Origin: Xanthomonas sp. NCPPB 1128
GTDB taxonomy: Bacteria; Pseudomonadota; Gammaproteobacteria; Xanthomonadales; Xanthomonadaceae
DNA: 64,000 nt
NCBI RefSeq assembly: GCF_001043115.1
Contig: NZ_LFME01000001.1
Location: 248,001 to 312,000, forward strand
Direction of reading: 5' to 3'
Within the stretch, counting starts at the first letter, position 1, and every line of letters begins with the position of its first letter. The translations under genes and the position numbers were made by a program. The notes under the pieces are model-generated. The model saw nothing but the letters and a program-made list of their open reading frames with translations. It had not been told where the DNA came from and did no database searches. Shown here piece after piece: positions 36,382 through 45,103 of this stretch.

Positions 36382-37371
36382 ATGCAGGACCTGATTGCGC
36401 GCTACGGACTCGGGCTGGTCTTCGTCAACGTCCTGGCCTTGTCGCTGGGCCTGCCGGTGCCCGCGCTGCCCACGCTGATCCTGGTCGGCGCGACCTATGC
36501 GCTGCTCGATGGATCGGCGATGTGGAGTGCGTTGCTCGGCGCCTTGTCGGTATCGATCGCGGCCAGCCTGCTCGGTGACCTGCTGTGGTTCGGCGCCGGG
36601 CGCCGCTATGGCAATCGCACGTTGCAGTCGCTGTGCCGGCTGTCGCTGTCGCGCGACACCTGCATGAAGCGCACCGAGCGCTTCTATGCGCGCTGGGGCG
36701 TGCGCGTGCTGGCGGTGGCCAAGTTCGTGCCCGGCCTGTCGATGGTGTCGGTGCCGATGGCCGGCGCGATGCGCGTGCGCGCTGGTGCCTTCCTGCGCTA
36801 CGACGCGCTGGGCGCGGCACTGTGGGCCGGTGGCGGGTTGTTGCTGGGCCTGTGCTTCGCCGACCAGGTGCAGGACCTGTTGGACTGGCTGAGCCTGCTT
36901 GGCAGGCGCGCGGCACTGCTGCTGGTCGGCCTGCTGGCGCTGTATGTCGGTTACCGCGCCTGGCGCCGGCATACGTTGCGCAAGGCGATGGAAACCCTCC
37001 GCATCGATGTCGACGAACTGCATGCGCTGCTGCAGGGCGAGACGCCGCCGCTGCTGCTGGACATTCGCGCCCCGGGTTATCGCACGCTGGAGCCGTATGC
37101 CATTCCCAGTGCGCTGGAAGTGGACGATCGCCAGGTCGATGCGCTCGTCGCCCGCTTGCCGCGCGACCGCAGGATCGTCATCTATTGCGCCTGCCCGAAC
37201 GAGGTGTCGGCCGCGATACTGGCCAAGCGCCTGCGCCATCACGGCTTCGAGGACGTGCTGCCGCTGCGCGGCGGCCTGGATGCGTGGCGTGCGGCAGGCC
37301 ATCCGCTGGTCGCGCTGGACGCTGCAGTTGCAGTGGCGCCGGCACCGAAGGGCAATACGATCGCGGCGTGA
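36382..37371 (+). CDS. DedA-family membrane protein with C-terminal rhodanese domain
   Basis: A 329-residue fusion. Residues 1-200 form a DedA/VTT membrane domain, with re-entrant hydrophobic segments, the conserved FGAGRRYGN and ARWGVRVLAVAKFVPGLS-type motif. DedA proteins act in membrane homeostasis and lipid-carrier flipping. Residues about 210-315 form a rhodanese domain with the loop CACPNEVS carrying a candidate active-site Cys, and PLRGGLDAW at its end. The rhodanese domain would face the cytoplasm and bind persulfide or oxyanions. Such fusions occur in other proteobacteria; the combined function is unknown. No strong Shine-Dalgarno precedes the ATG. Confidence 0.88.
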   Translation: MQDLIARYGLGLVFVNVLALSLGLPVPALPTLILVGATYALLDGSAMWSALLGALSVSIAASLLGDLLWFGAGRRYGNRTLQSLCRLSLSRDTCMKRTERFYARWGVRVLAVAKFVPGLSMVSVPMAGAMRVRAGAFLRYDALGAALWAGGGLLLGLCFADQVQDLLDWLSLLGRRAALLLVGLLALYVGYRAWRRHTLRKAMETLRIDVDELHALLQGETPPLLLDIRAPGYRTLEPYAIPSALEVDDRQVDALVARLPRDRRIVIYCACPNEVSAAILAKRLRHHGFEDVLPLRGGLDAWRAAGHPLVALDAAVAVAPAPKGNTIAA

Positions 37372-37747
37372 GTCGGCGTGGCGGAGGCGTCACGCGTGCC
37401 GATGGCGCCTACGAGGCACAGGCCGAGCGTGCGCCCCGGCTGATGCGGCGGGTGTGTTGTCCGCAGGCGCGCGGGCGTGCTGTGCACGGCGGGGCAAGTT
37501 CTGCGGTCATGCGCTTGATCCTCTTGCCTGTGCCGTCTGCGCCTCGCTGATGCGGCACCCTGCTGCAATGGGCGAGATCCACATCGCGCCGTTCACTTGC
37601 CGTTCCTTGCCTTGCGGTTGGATGCGCACATGATGAATCGACAGAACGAATGGACAGAACGACCGGCGCGGCCAACGCGTGTCGGCAGCGACGACCTCGC
37701 AGGGCGGGCGCCAAAGCGGATCCTCACCCTCATTCTTGGAGACAGCC
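37372..37747. other. Intergenic stretch, no gene seen
   Basis: 376 bp between the DedA-rhodanese gene and the SDR gene. An open frame runs into the SDR start from 37679, but the first recognisable SDR residues begin at 37748. I see no clear terminator or promoter. Confidence 0.45.
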
Positions 37748-38542
37748 ATGCACATCGATCTATCCGGTAAAACCGCCCTCGTCACCGGCTCCACCGCCGG
37801 CATCGGTTTCGGCATCGCCAAGGGCCTGGCCGCGGCGGGTGCCGAGGTCGTGCTGAACGGTCGCGACAAGGCGCGCACCGAGGCCGCCGTTGCGGCCCTC
37901 AAGCGCGATGTCGCCGCTGCCCGCGTGCGTGCCGTCGTCGGTGATGTGGCGACCGCTGCTGGCTGCGATGCGATCGTCGCAGCGCTTCCTGCGGTCGATA
38001 TCCTGGTCAACAACGCCGGCATCTTCGGGATGCAGGACTTCTTCGACACGCCCGACGCGGAGTGGGAGCGCTTCCTGGCCGTCAACGTGATGTCCGGCGT
38101 GCGCCTGTCGCGCGCGTATCTGCCGGGGATGGCGGACAAGGGCTGGGGGCGCGTGCTCTTCGTCTCGTCGGAGTCCGGACTCAACATCCCGGTCGAGATG
38201 ATCCACTACGGGGTGACCAAGACGGCCGATCTTGCCCTGTCGCGCGGGCTGGCCAAGCGCATGGCCGGCACCGGCGTTACCGTGAATGCCATCCTGCCGG
38301 GGCCGACGCTGACGGAAGGCGTCGCCGCCATGCTGTCCGACCAGGTGCAACAGTCGGGCAAGCCGCTGGACGAGGTCGCCGCTGATTTCGTCAAGGCGCA
38401 TCGCGCCAGCTCGATCATCCGCCGCGCCGCCACGGTGGAGGAGGTCGCCAATCTCTGCGTCTACGTCGCATCGCCGCAGGCATCCGCCACCACCGGTGCG
38501 GCACTGCGCGTCGATGGGGGCGTGGTGGACACCATCGCCTGA
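37748..38542 (+). CDS. Classical short-chain dehydrogenase/reductase
   Basis: A 264-residue SDR with TGSTAGIGFGIA (cofactor-binding TGxxxGxG), NNAG, the catalytic Ser in VSSESG and YGVTK (YxxxK), and a C-terminal TGAALRVDGG. Family members reduce or oxidise alcohols or ketones with NAD(P)H; the substrate is unknown. ATG 37748 is chosen because GGAG lies just upstream and the protein starts MHIDLSGKTALVTG, as is normal for this group. It stands alone in the window. Confidence 0.92.
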   Translation: MHIDLSGKTALVTGSTAGIGFGIAKGLAAAGAEVVLNGRDKARTEAAVAALKRDVAAARVRAVVGDVATAAGCDAIVAALPAVDILVNNAGIFGMQDFFDTPDAEWERFLAVNVMSGVRLSRAYLPGMADKGWGRVLFVSSESGLNIPVEMIHYGVTKTADLALSRGLAKRMAGTGVTVNAILPGPTLTEGVAAMLSDQVQQSGKPLDEVAADFVKAHRASSIIRRAATVEEVANLCVYVASPQASATTGAALRVDGGVVDTIA

Positions 38543-38731
38543 GCGGGCGAGGCCTCGTTGGTCGCGCAGGCTGGGCCGGCGGTGCGCATCGTCTGCCACT
38601 GCGCTCGACCTGCGCAGCGCAGCGGTGTTGCGAAAGCCTGCCCGCGCGGCGAGTGCAGCGATCGGCGCATCGCCCTGACGCGGATGCGCCGCTGGTTGCA
38701 GTGCGCGACATGCAATCGCCGCCGCGCAGGC

Positions 38732-38760
38732 AAAAAAAACGACAAGCACTGGCTTGTCGT
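38732..38760 (-). terminator. Rho-independent terminator of the first tRNA-Arg gene
   Basis: Read on the - strand, ACGACAAGC pairs with GCTTGTCGT over a 4-base loop and is followed by a run of eight T. It lies 12 bp past the tRNA 3' end. Confidence 0.9.
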
Positions 38761-38772
38761 TTGTGATCTGAC

Positions 38773-38849
38773 TGGTGCGCCCGGAGAGATTCGAACTCCC
38801 GACCGCCTGGTTCGTAGCCAGGTACTCTATCCAACTGAGCTACGGGCGC
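38773..38849 (-). tRNA. tRNA-Arg (anticodon ACG), copy 1
   Basis: A 77-nt cloverleaf including encoded CCA: acceptor GCGCCCG pairing CGGGCGC, D arm GCTCAGTTGGATAGAGT, anticodon loop CTACGAA in a CCTGG/CCAGG stem, and T arm GTTCGAATC. It reads CGN arginine codons after A34-to-I editing by TadA. Its sequence is identical to the copy 247 bp away, and each copy has its own promoter and terminator. Confidence 0.97.
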
Positions 38850-38864
38850 GTTGTCAGGCGCGGG

Positions 38865-38893
38865 ATTATTCACGACTTGCGGCGATTCGTCTA
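38865..38893 (-). promoter_or_regulatory. Promoter of tRNA-Arg copy 1
   Basis: On the - strand TAGACG, a 17-bp spacer and AATAAT lie about 15 bp before the mature 5' end. They match sigma-70 boxes moderately and sit at the same position as the better promoter of copy 2. Confidence 0.6.
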
Positions 38894-38977
38894 CACCTGT
38901 GTGTCGTCGGCATGACGGTCGTGGGCGAGTGCGCCGCTGTGGGCTGCTTCGATGCGACGGGATCGCCGCGGCAGGGC

Positions 38978-39007
38978 AAAAAAAAACGACAAGCGGTGGC
39001 TTGTCGT
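38978..39007 (-). terminator. Rho-independent terminator of the second tRNA-Arg gene
   Basis: Same stem as for copy 1 (ACGACAAGC/GCTTGTCGT) with a different 4-base loop and a run of nine T on the - strand. The stem is conserved while the loop is changed. Confidence 0.9.
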
Positions 39008-39019
39008 TTTTCATCTGAC

Positions 39020-39096
39020 TGGTGCGCCCGGAGAGATTCGAACTCCCGACCGCCTGGTTCGTAGCCAGGTACTCTATCCAACTGAGCTACGGGCGC
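39020..39096 (-). tRNA. tRNA-Arg (anticodon ACG), copy 2
   Basis: A 77-nt tRNA identical in sequence to copy 1, including the encoded CCA and the loop CTACGAA. It lies upstream of copy 1 on the - strand. The similarity extends beyond the tRNA into the terminator and the first bases of the promoter region, which indicates tandem duplication of the whole unit. Confidence 0.97.
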
Positions 39097-39111
39097 GTCG
39101 TCAGGAGCGGA

Positions 39112-39140
39112 ATTATGCGGGAGTCGATCGGGTCCGTCAA
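39112..39140 (-). promoter_or_regulatory. Promoter of tRNA-Arg copy 2
   Basis: On the - strand TTGACG at 39140-39135, a 17-bp spacer and CATAAT at 39117-39112 form a strong sigma-70 promoter, 15 bp before the mature 5' end of the tRNA. The boxes and spacing are read directly. Confidence 0.8.
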
Positions 39141-39157
39141 TGCTCTTTCCGAAAATT

Positions 39158-40024
39158 TCACCGATCCCCGCGCAGCAGCGCCTCGACCACGGTCGCTGGG
39201 CGCTTCATCCAGGCGAAATGGTCGGCGGCCACGCCCAGCTGTGCGGCATCCAGGCAGCGGATTTGCGCTGCAGGCGTGGCCAGCTTGTCCAGCAAGCCGC
39301 GCAGCGAGGTCTCCGGTGCCAGCCAGTCGTCCTGCAGCACCACGCCACGCGCCGGCAGCGTGAGCTGCGCCAGTTGCCCCTCCAGGTCGATCGCCAGGCC
39401 AGCCGCGGCGTAGCGGCCACTGCGGCCCACGCGCGCCCAGTCGGCGATCAGGCCGCGCGCTTCGGTGCCGCCGAAGCCCAGGCGGCGGCCGTGCAGCACG
39501 CCTTGGCGCTGCGCCAGCCACGGCAGCAGGCGGTAGGCCAGCGGCAGCAGATAGCCGCGCGGTGCGGGAAAACGGCGCCAGTACGGCGTGCCGCTGGCGA
39601 CCAGCCACAGCGCGGCGAAGGCCTGCGGCTGCAGGCTGGCGTAGCAGCAGGCGAGCTGTCCGCCGAGGCTGTGGCCGCCGACGACCAGCGGCGCCGCGAT
39701 CCCGCACCCGGCGATCGCCGCCTGGCTGGCGGGCAAATCCAGTTGCAGCAGGGCGCGATAGCCCCAGTCGCACTGCCGCGACGGCCGCAGCGTGCTGCTG
39801 CCGTTGCCGCGCCATTCGTGCAGGAGCACCGCGACGCCGTGCGCGGCCAGCGCTTCGGCGAACGGCAGGTAATGGCGCGCGGCCACGCCCAGCGCCGGCA
39901 GCCACAGCAGCGCCTGCCGCGGCGCGTCGGGAATGCGCGCCAGCAAGGTCCAGCGATGGCCGTCGGCCGCGGCGACGGGCAGGGCGTGCTCGGCGATCGC
40001 CGCGCCGAGGGGGGCTGCGCTCAT
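39158..40024 (-). CDS. Alpha/beta-hydrolase family protein
   Basis: A 288-residue alpha/beta hydrolase with nucleophile elbow GGHSLGGQ, an oxyanion-side HEWRGNGSS and a C-terminal His in VAADHFAWM, giving a plausible Ser/Asp/His set. The exact substrate is unknown; it may be an esterase or lipase-like enzyme. Its ATG overlaps the thiD stop (ATGA), so it is translated with thiD as a second cistron. It ends about 60 bp from the tRNA promoter. Confidence 0.82.
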   Translation of the reverse strand: MSAAPLGAAIAEHALPVAAADGHRWTLLARIPDAPRQALLWLPALGVAARHYLPFAEALAAHGVAVLLHEWRGNGSSTLRPSRQCDWGYRALLQLDLPASQAAIAGCGIAAPLVVGGHSLGGQLACCYASLQPQAFAALWLVASGTPYWRRFPAPRGYLLPLAYRLLPWLAQRQGVLHGRRLGFGGTEARGLIADWARVGRSGRYAAAGLAIDLEGQLAQLTLPARGVVLQDDWLAPETSLRGLLDKLATPAAQIRCLDAAQLGVAADHFAWMKRPATVVEALLRGDR

Positions 40025-40830
40025 GGGCCGCGTGCCGCGCCGAAATGGTCCAGCACTGCCACGTCGCTGCGGCCGGGCCGGTAGCTGCCGCGCAAGGCGC
40101 GCGCGACGTAGTCGATCGCCGCCTCGCAGGCGGCGGGCAGGGTCAGGCCCTGGCACAACTGCGCGGCGATCGCCGCGGCCAGGGTGCAGCCGGTGCCGTG
40201 CGCATCCAGTGGCAGCCGCGCATGGCTGAATTCGCTGCGGCTGACGCCGTCGTCGTAGCGGTCGATCACCCGCTGGCCTTCCTGCAGGTGGCCGCCCTTG
40301 AGCAGCACCGCCTGCGCACCGGCCTCGAGCAGCGCTGCAGTGGCGTGCTCGGCGTCGTCGGCGGTGTCGATCGGGCGGCCGAGCAGCAACTGCGCTTCCG
40401 GCACGTTCGGCGTCACCAGCGTCGCCAACGGCAACAGGCGGCCGCGCAGTGCGTCCAGGGCGTCGTCCTGCAGCAGCTTGGCGCCGCTGGTGGCGACCAT
40501 CACCGGGTCCAGCACCACCCAGGGCGGGCGATATTCTTCCAGTGCATCGGCGACCAGGTGGATCACCTCGGCGTTGGCGAGCATGCCGAGCTTGACCGCG
40601 GCGATGTCGAAGTCGGCGAAGCAGGCGTCGATCTGCGCGCGCAGGAACGACAGTGGCGGCACGTGTACCGCGGTGACGCCGCGGGTGTGCTGCGCGGTCA
40701 GCGCGGCCGCGGCAGCCAGCCCATGCACGCGGTGCGCGGCGAAGGTCTTGAGATCGGCCTGGAGGCCGGCACCGCCGCCGGAATCGGTGCCGGCGATGCT
40801 CAGTGCGGAGACGACGGTGGGTGCGCTCAT
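40021..40830 (-). CDS. thiD: Hydroxymethylpyrimidine/phosphomethylpyrimidine kinase ThiD
   Basis: A 269-residue ribokinase-fold kinase. It opens with SIAGTDSGGGAGLQADLKTF, the HMP-binding N-terminus, has QIDACFADFDIAAVKLGML, DPVMVATSG, TPNVPEAQLL, and ends with DAHGTGCTLAAAIAA containing the catalytic Asp and anion hole. It phosphorylates HMP and HMP-P in thiamine synthesis in the cytoplasm. It is the first gene of a two-gene unit with the hydrolase. No other thiamine genes are in the window. Confidence 0.95.
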   Translation of the reverse strand: MSAPTVVSALSIAGTDSGGGAGLQADLKTFAAHRVHGLAAAAALTAQHTRGVTAVHVPPLSFLRAQIDACFADFDIAAVKLGMLANAEVIHLVADALEEYRPPWVVLDPVMVATSGAKLLQDDALDALRGRLLPLATLVTPNVPEAQLLLGRPIDTADDAEHATAALLEAGAQAVLLKGGHLQEGQRVIDRYDDGVSRSEFSHARLPLDAHGTGCTLAAAIAAQLCQGLTLPAACEAAIDYVARALRGSYRPGRSDVAVLDHFGAARGP

Positions 40831-41089
40831 GCGCCGATTGTGCAGCGCCGGCGCGGGTTCTGCACTCGCGGCTGTGCGGTGAAGGTCAGCGCCGACAGGT
40901 AGGGGCAGTCACCGCATGCCGTGGGTGCGCGTGGCGGGTAGCAAGCATCGGTCAGGGCGGCGCTGGCGAGCGGCACCGCAGGCGTTGGCGCTGATCGCGC
41001 GTGATGCGCGGGAGTGCGTGCGTTTGCATGTTGCAACTGCTGCTACGTCGGGACTGCGCGGCGCCGATGCGTCACCTTCAACTGAGCCC

Positions 41090-41758
41090 TTAGCGCTCGC
41101 GGCGGCGGTAGTGCGCCTGCAGCGCGTACAGAATGCCGACCGTGCCGGTCAGCAGGGCGGGGCCGAGCAGGGCGTCGAAGCCGACACGGCGGTAGGCCCA
41201 GGCGCCGAGCACGCCGCCGCACAGGAAGCCGCCGATGATCAGCAGGCTCAGGCGGATGCGCCGGCGCGGCAGCGGCAGGCCGCGCATCGCCTGGCCCAGG
41301 CCGATGCCCAGGTCGGTGAACATGCCGGTCAGGTGGGTGGTGCGCACCACCGCGCCGCTGTAGATGGTGGTGGTGGCGTTCTGCAGGCCGCAGGCGATCG
41401 CGGCGAGCACGGCGCCGGCGAGTTGCTGCTGCTTGAACGCCTGCATCGCCGCCAGCAGCAGCAGCGCTTCCAGCGCCAGCGCCACGCCGTAGCTGCGTCC
41501 CAGGCGCAGGCGGCTGTCCTGCACGATGAAGCCGCCGAGCATCGATCCGCCGAGGAAGGCCAGGACCACGCCGGCCAGTTGTGCGATCGCGCGAGCGTCG
41601 CCATCGGCCAGCGCCGCGCCGAGCAGGGTGGTGGTGCCGGTGAGATGGGTGACCGCCTGGTGTTCGAAGCCCAGATAGCCGACCACGTTGACCATGCCGG
41701 CGACCGCGGCCAGCGCGCCGGCGAAGGCCCAGGCCCAGCGTGGCAGTTCCAGGTTCAT
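41090..41758 (-). CDS. DUF1275 (YoaK-like) membrane protein
   Basis: A 222-residue integral membrane protein with about six hydrophobic helices and the DUF1275 pattern: GMVNVVGYLGF, THLTGTTTLLG, a central GGFIVQDSR, CGLQNATTTIYSG and RTTHLTGMFTDLG. No function is established for the family. It stands alone, with about 260 bp to thiD and 85 bp to the lipoprotein gene. Confidence 0.9.
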   Translation of the reverse strand: MNLELPRWAWAFAGALAAVAGMVNVVGYLGFEHQAVTHLTGTTTLLGAALADGDARAIAQLAGVVLAFLGGSMLGGFIVQDSRLRLGRSYGVALALEALLLLAAMQAFKQQQLAGAVLAAIACGLQNATTTIYSGAVVRTTHLTGMFTDLGIGLGQAMRGLPLPRRRIRLSLLIIGGFLCGGVLGAWAYRRVGFDALLGPALLTGTVGILYALQAHYRRRER

Positions 41759-41842
41759 GCCGCGCGCAGTGCAGCCGCGGCGCGACGGCCGCGGTGTGGG
41801 GCGGCGTCAGCGCTCCGCCGCTGGCGCCTGCCTGCCACCATC

Positions 41843-42337
41843 TCAGCGTGCGCCGTTGACCGCGATCTCGGAGAAGCTGGCGCTGGCCGGGTCGTAGACC
41901 GCGCCCCAGAAGCGGCTGCCGCCGCCGCAGACACCGACCGCGTCGACGGTGGGGTCGCGCTCGCTGGTGTCATCCGGCGCGAAGGCGTTGACGTAGATCG
42001 CTTGCTTGCCGCGGTACAGGATGCCGACGTACTGGCGATCGGACGCGGTGGGATCGGCGATCTGCGGCTGCAGTTGCGCCAGGTGCGCCTCCAGTTGCGC
42101 GATCTGCTCCGGGGTCGGGATCCAGTAGCCGGTGACGTCGCCGTCGTGGCGCGCGGGGCTGTCGCGCGAGCAGGTGGCGAGCACCTGCGCCGCGGTGCTG
42201 TTGCGGGTGACGATCCACGACTGCCCGGCCTTGACCGCGGTCGGCACCATGGCCGGCCCGCGCGCGGTGGCACAGGCGCCGAGCAGGGCCATGGCCAGCG
42301 CCGCGCCGGCCAGGCGCACGCCGGCCGCCGCGTTCAC
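41843..42337 (-). CDS. Putative lipoprotein, unknown function
   Basis: A 164-residue protein with a lipoprotein signal peptide (hydrophobic run ending LLGAC, lipobox Cys near residue 19). The mature part contains two further Cys (ATCSRDS and VGVCGGG), which may form a disulfide. I do not recognise a named family. The GTG start at 42337 overlaps the phoH stop (GTGA) and has GGAGG five bases upstream, so the two genes are coupled. It would be anchored in the outer membrane by the usual Lol rules, since the residue after Cys is Ala. Confidence 0.75.
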   Translation of the reverse strand: MNAAAGVRLAGAALAMALLGACATARGPAMVPTAVKAGQSWIVTRNSTAAQVLATCSRDSPARHDGDVTGYWIPTPEQIAQLEAHLAQLQPQIADPTASDRQYVGILYRGKQAIYVNAFAPDDTSERDPTVDAVGVCGGGSRFWGAVYDPASASFSEIAVNGAR

Positions 42338-43737
42338 AGGACCTCCGAGGCGTAGTCGGCCAGGCGCGAACGCTCGCCGCGGCGCAGGGTGATGTGCGCG
42401 CTGTGCGGCCAGGCCTTGAAACGGTCCACCGCATAGGTCAGGCCGGAGGTGGTCTCGGTCAGGTACGGCGTGTCGATCTGTTCGACGTTGCCCAGGCACA
42501 CGATCTTGGTGCCGGGGCCGGCACGGGTGATCAGCGTCTTCATCTGCTTGGGGGTCAGGTTCTGCGCTTCGTCCAGGATCAGGTAGCGCGACAGGAAGGT
42601 GCGCCCGCGCATGAAGTTCATCGAGCGGATCTTGATGCGGCTGGCGAGCAGGTCGTTGGTGGCCTGGCGGCCCCAGGTGCCGCCTTCCTGGGTGTGGGTG
42701 AGCACTTCCAGGTTGTCGGTGAGCGCGCCCATCCACGGCGTCATCTTCTCTTCCTCGGTGCCGGGCAGGAAGCCGATGTCCTCGCCGACGCTGACCGTGG
42801 CGCGGGTCATGATGATCTCGCGGTAGCGCTGCTGGTCCATGGTCTGCGCCAGGCCCGCGGCCAGCGCCAGCAAGGTCTTGCCGGTGCCGGCGGTGCCGAG
42901 CAGGGTGACGAAGTCGATTTCCGGGTCCATCAGCGCGTTGAGCGCGAAATTCTGCTCGCGGTTGCGCGCGGCGATGCCCCACACCGCGTGCTGGCCGCTG
43001 CGGAAGTCGTCGACCAGCGCCAACGTCGCCTTGCGCTCGGCGTTGACCTTGACCACGCGCAGTTCCACTTCGTCCTCGCCGGGCAGGTACAGGTACTGGT
43101 TCGGGTACCAGTCCTCGTCGGCGGCCAGGGCGATCTCGTAGCAGGTGCGGCCCTTGTCGCTCCAGCTGCGCAGGTCCTGGTTGTGCTTCTGCCAGAAATC
43201 CTCCGGCAGCTCGATCGCGCCGGTGTAGAGCAGGCTGAAATCGTCGAGCGCGCGGTCGTTCTCGTAGTCCTCGGCGACCAGGCCGCTGATCGCCGCCTTG
43301 ATGCGCAGGTTGATGTCCTTGGACACCAGGATCACCGGGGTTTCCGGGTGCTCCTCGCGCAGCGCCAGCACCGCGGCCAGGATCTTGTTGTCCGGGGCGA
43401 CGCTGCCGAAGCTGCGCCCCGGCTCGACCGGGCGGATCTGGAAGTACAGCCGGCCGATGCTGCCGGTGCTCTTGAGCTGGATGCCCTGCGGGTGGCTGAG
43501 CGGGATGCCGGATTCGATCTGCTCGGCGCCGGCGCCCTCGATCAGCTCGTTGAGGAAACGACTGACCTGGCGCGCGTTGCGGCTGACTTCGGACATGCCC
43601 TTCTTGGCATTGTCCAGTTCCTCGATCACCTGCATCGGCAGGAACACATCGTGTTCCTCGAACTTGAACAGCGCGGTCGGATCGTGCATCAGCACGTTGG
43701 TATCCAGCACGTAGATGCGCTTGCCTCGGGTCATCAT
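42334..43737 (-). CDS. PhoH-like protein with N-terminal PIN domain (YlaK type)
   Basis: A 467-residue protein. Residues about 7-150 are a PIN-like nuclease domain starting YVLDTNVLMHDPTAL. Residues about 250-465 are a PhoH ATPase with Walker A GTAGTGKT and Walker B LILDEAQNL. PIN-PhoH proteins unwind and cleave RNA in other bacteria. Its length and domain order match the family. It forms an overlapping pair with the lipoprotein gene downstream. Confidence 0.93.
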   Translation of the reverse strand: MMTRGKRIYVLDTNVLMHDPTALFKFEEHDVFLPMQVIEELDNAKKGMSEVSRNARQVSRFLNELIEGAGAEQIESGIPLSHPQGIQLKSTGSIGRLYFQIRPVEPGRSFGSVAPDNKILAAVLALREEHPETPVILVSKDINLRIKAAISGLVAEDYENDRALDDFSLLYTGAIELPEDFWQKHNQDLRSWSDKGRTCYEIALAADEDWYPNQYLYLPGEDEVELRVVKVNAERKATLALVDDFRSGQHAVWGIAARNREQNFALNALMDPEIDFVTLLGTAGTGKTLLALAAGLAQTMDQQRYREIIMTRATVSVGEDIGFLPGTEEEKMTPWMGALTDNLEVLTHTQEGGTWGRQATNDLLASRIKIRSMNFMRGRTFLSRYLILDEAQNLTPKQMKTLITRAGPGTKIVCLGNVEQIDTPYLTETTSGLTYAVDRFKAWPHSAHITLRRGERSRLADYASEVL

Positions 43738-43816
43738 GGATTCCTGGAAGAGGGGCAGGGACGAGCCATCGCTGCCTGCAGGGCAGGGCGATGCGGGGTG
43801 CGGGAAACGGCGGTGG

Positions 43817-44296
43817 TCACTGCTGGGCGGCGGCCTGCAGCGCGTCGAGCACGGCCTGGGCGTGGCCGGGAACCTTGACCTTGCGCCAGCTGCGGACCAG
43901 CTGGCCGGTGGGCGAGAGCAGGAAGGTGCTGCGCTCGATGCCCAGCACCTGGCGGCCGTACATGTTCTTTTCCTTTATCACGTCGAAGGCGCGGCACAGC
44001 GCCTCGTCGGCATCGCTGATCAGCGGGAAGCGGAAGCCCTGCTTGGCGCAGAAGTTGTCGTGCGACTTCACCGAGTCGCGCGACACGCCCAGCACGGTGG
44101 CGCCGGCCTGTTCGAACTGCGGCAGCAGCGCGTTGAACTCGATGCCCTCGGTGGTGCAGCCGGGCGTGCTGTCCTTCGGGTAGAAATACAGCACCAGCCA
44201 GCGGCCGGCGTAATCGCCGAGCGTGGCGCTGGCGCCGCCGGACAGCGCCAGCGGCAAGGCCAGCGTGCTGCGGTCCAGGGTGTCGCCGTCCTTCAT
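43817..44296 (-). CDS. bcp: Thiol peroxidase, Bcp/PrxQ subfamily
   Basis: A 159-residue peroxiredoxin with the peroxidatic Cys47 in FYPKDSTPGCTTE and a downstream Cys in SHDNFCAKQGF. It reduces H2O2 and organic hydroperoxides in the cytoplasm with thioredoxin. The ATG at 44296 has GGAGG upstream. It lies 65 bp after the gcvR-like gene on the same strand and may be co-transcribed, an arrangement common in Xanthomonads. Confidence 0.95.
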   Translation of the reverse strand: MKDGDTLDRSTLALPLALSGGASATLGDYAGRWLVLYFYPKDSTPGCTTEGIEFNALLPQFEQAGATVLGVSRDSVKSHDNFCAKQGFRFPLISDADEALCRAFDVIKEKNMYGRQVLGIERSTFLLSPTGQLVRSWRKVKVPGHAQAVLDALQAAAQQ

Positions 44297-44361
44297 GGGG
44301 TGTCCTCCGCGTGCATCGCCATCATCCGCGTTCGATTGCGTCGGTGTCCAGCGCGGCGCAC

Positions 44362-44937
44362 TCAGAACTTCATCGGGTCCATGATCGCGTCCAGGTTGAG
44401 GTGGTCGCAGAACTCGAGGAAGTCGTCGCGCAGGGCGGCGATGTGCATGTTCGCCGGCACCCCGATCGTCACCTGCGCCGAGAACATCTCCGCGCCGGTC
44501 TGCATGGCGCGGTAGCGCGTGCTCTGCAGGTTCTCGATGGTGATGCCCTGGCGGTCGAAGAAGTCGGCCAACTGGAACAGGATGCCCGGTTTGTCGGCGG
44601 CGATGACTTCGACGATGTACGGCAGCAGGTTCGACTGCGCCTGCTTGGCGCCGGTGCGGTACCACACCAGCTTCATGCCTTCCTCGCGGTCGAGGCGGGT
44701 CAGCATGGCTTCGAGCTTGGCCACCGAGTCCCACGAGCCGGTCGCCAGTGCGGTCACCGACACGTCGCGGCCGACCGTGGCCAGGCGCGCATCGACGAGA
44801 TTGCAGCCGCTGTCGGCGATGCGACGCGTCACCGGCAACAAGGGCGACTCCGGATGCGTCGTGTAGGCGTTGATCAGGAGGTGGTTTTCGGTCGGCGCGG
44901 GCCGGGGCGTGGTGTCGGTCAAAGGGGCTTCCGGCAT
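44362..44937 (-). CDS. gcvR: ACT-domain regulator, GcvR-like
   Basis: A 191-residue protein with two ACT domains: about 20-90 (LLINAYTTHPESPLLPVTRRI) and about 105-185 (YIVEVIAADKPGILFQLADFF). GcvR in E. coli binds glycine and antagonises GcvA at the glycine-cleavage operon; here the function is by family only. The start is uncertain: ATG 44937 is chosen, with in-frame upstream candidates to 44988. It is divergent from dapA, as in other gamma-proteobacteria. Confidence 0.8.
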   Translation of the reverse strand: MPEAPLTDTTPRPAPTENHLLINAYTTHPESPLLPVTRRIADSGCNLVDARLATVGRDVSVTALATGSWDSVAKLEAMLTRLDREEGMKLVWYRTGAKQAQSNLLPYIVEVIAADKPGILFQLADFFDRQGITIENLQSTRYRAMQTGAEMFSAQVTIGVPANMHIAALRDDFLEFCDHLNLDAIMDPMKF

Positions 44938-45103
44938 TGCGTAAGGCTGAACGGCATCCGGGCGGTCGCCCGGCATGGTGTGCAGCATACTTGCCCGCGC
45001 TTTCGGGCCGCAAGTAACATGCGGGGCGACCTTGCCCCGCGTGCGGGGCCGATCCGTCCGCGCAACCTGCGCGGCCCTCCTCTCCCAGCGAGCACCCGGC
45101 ATC

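Noticed and set aside
42394-43878. 494-codon open frame on the + strand
   Set aside because: It is antisense to phoH and has no recognisable domain or ribosome binding site.
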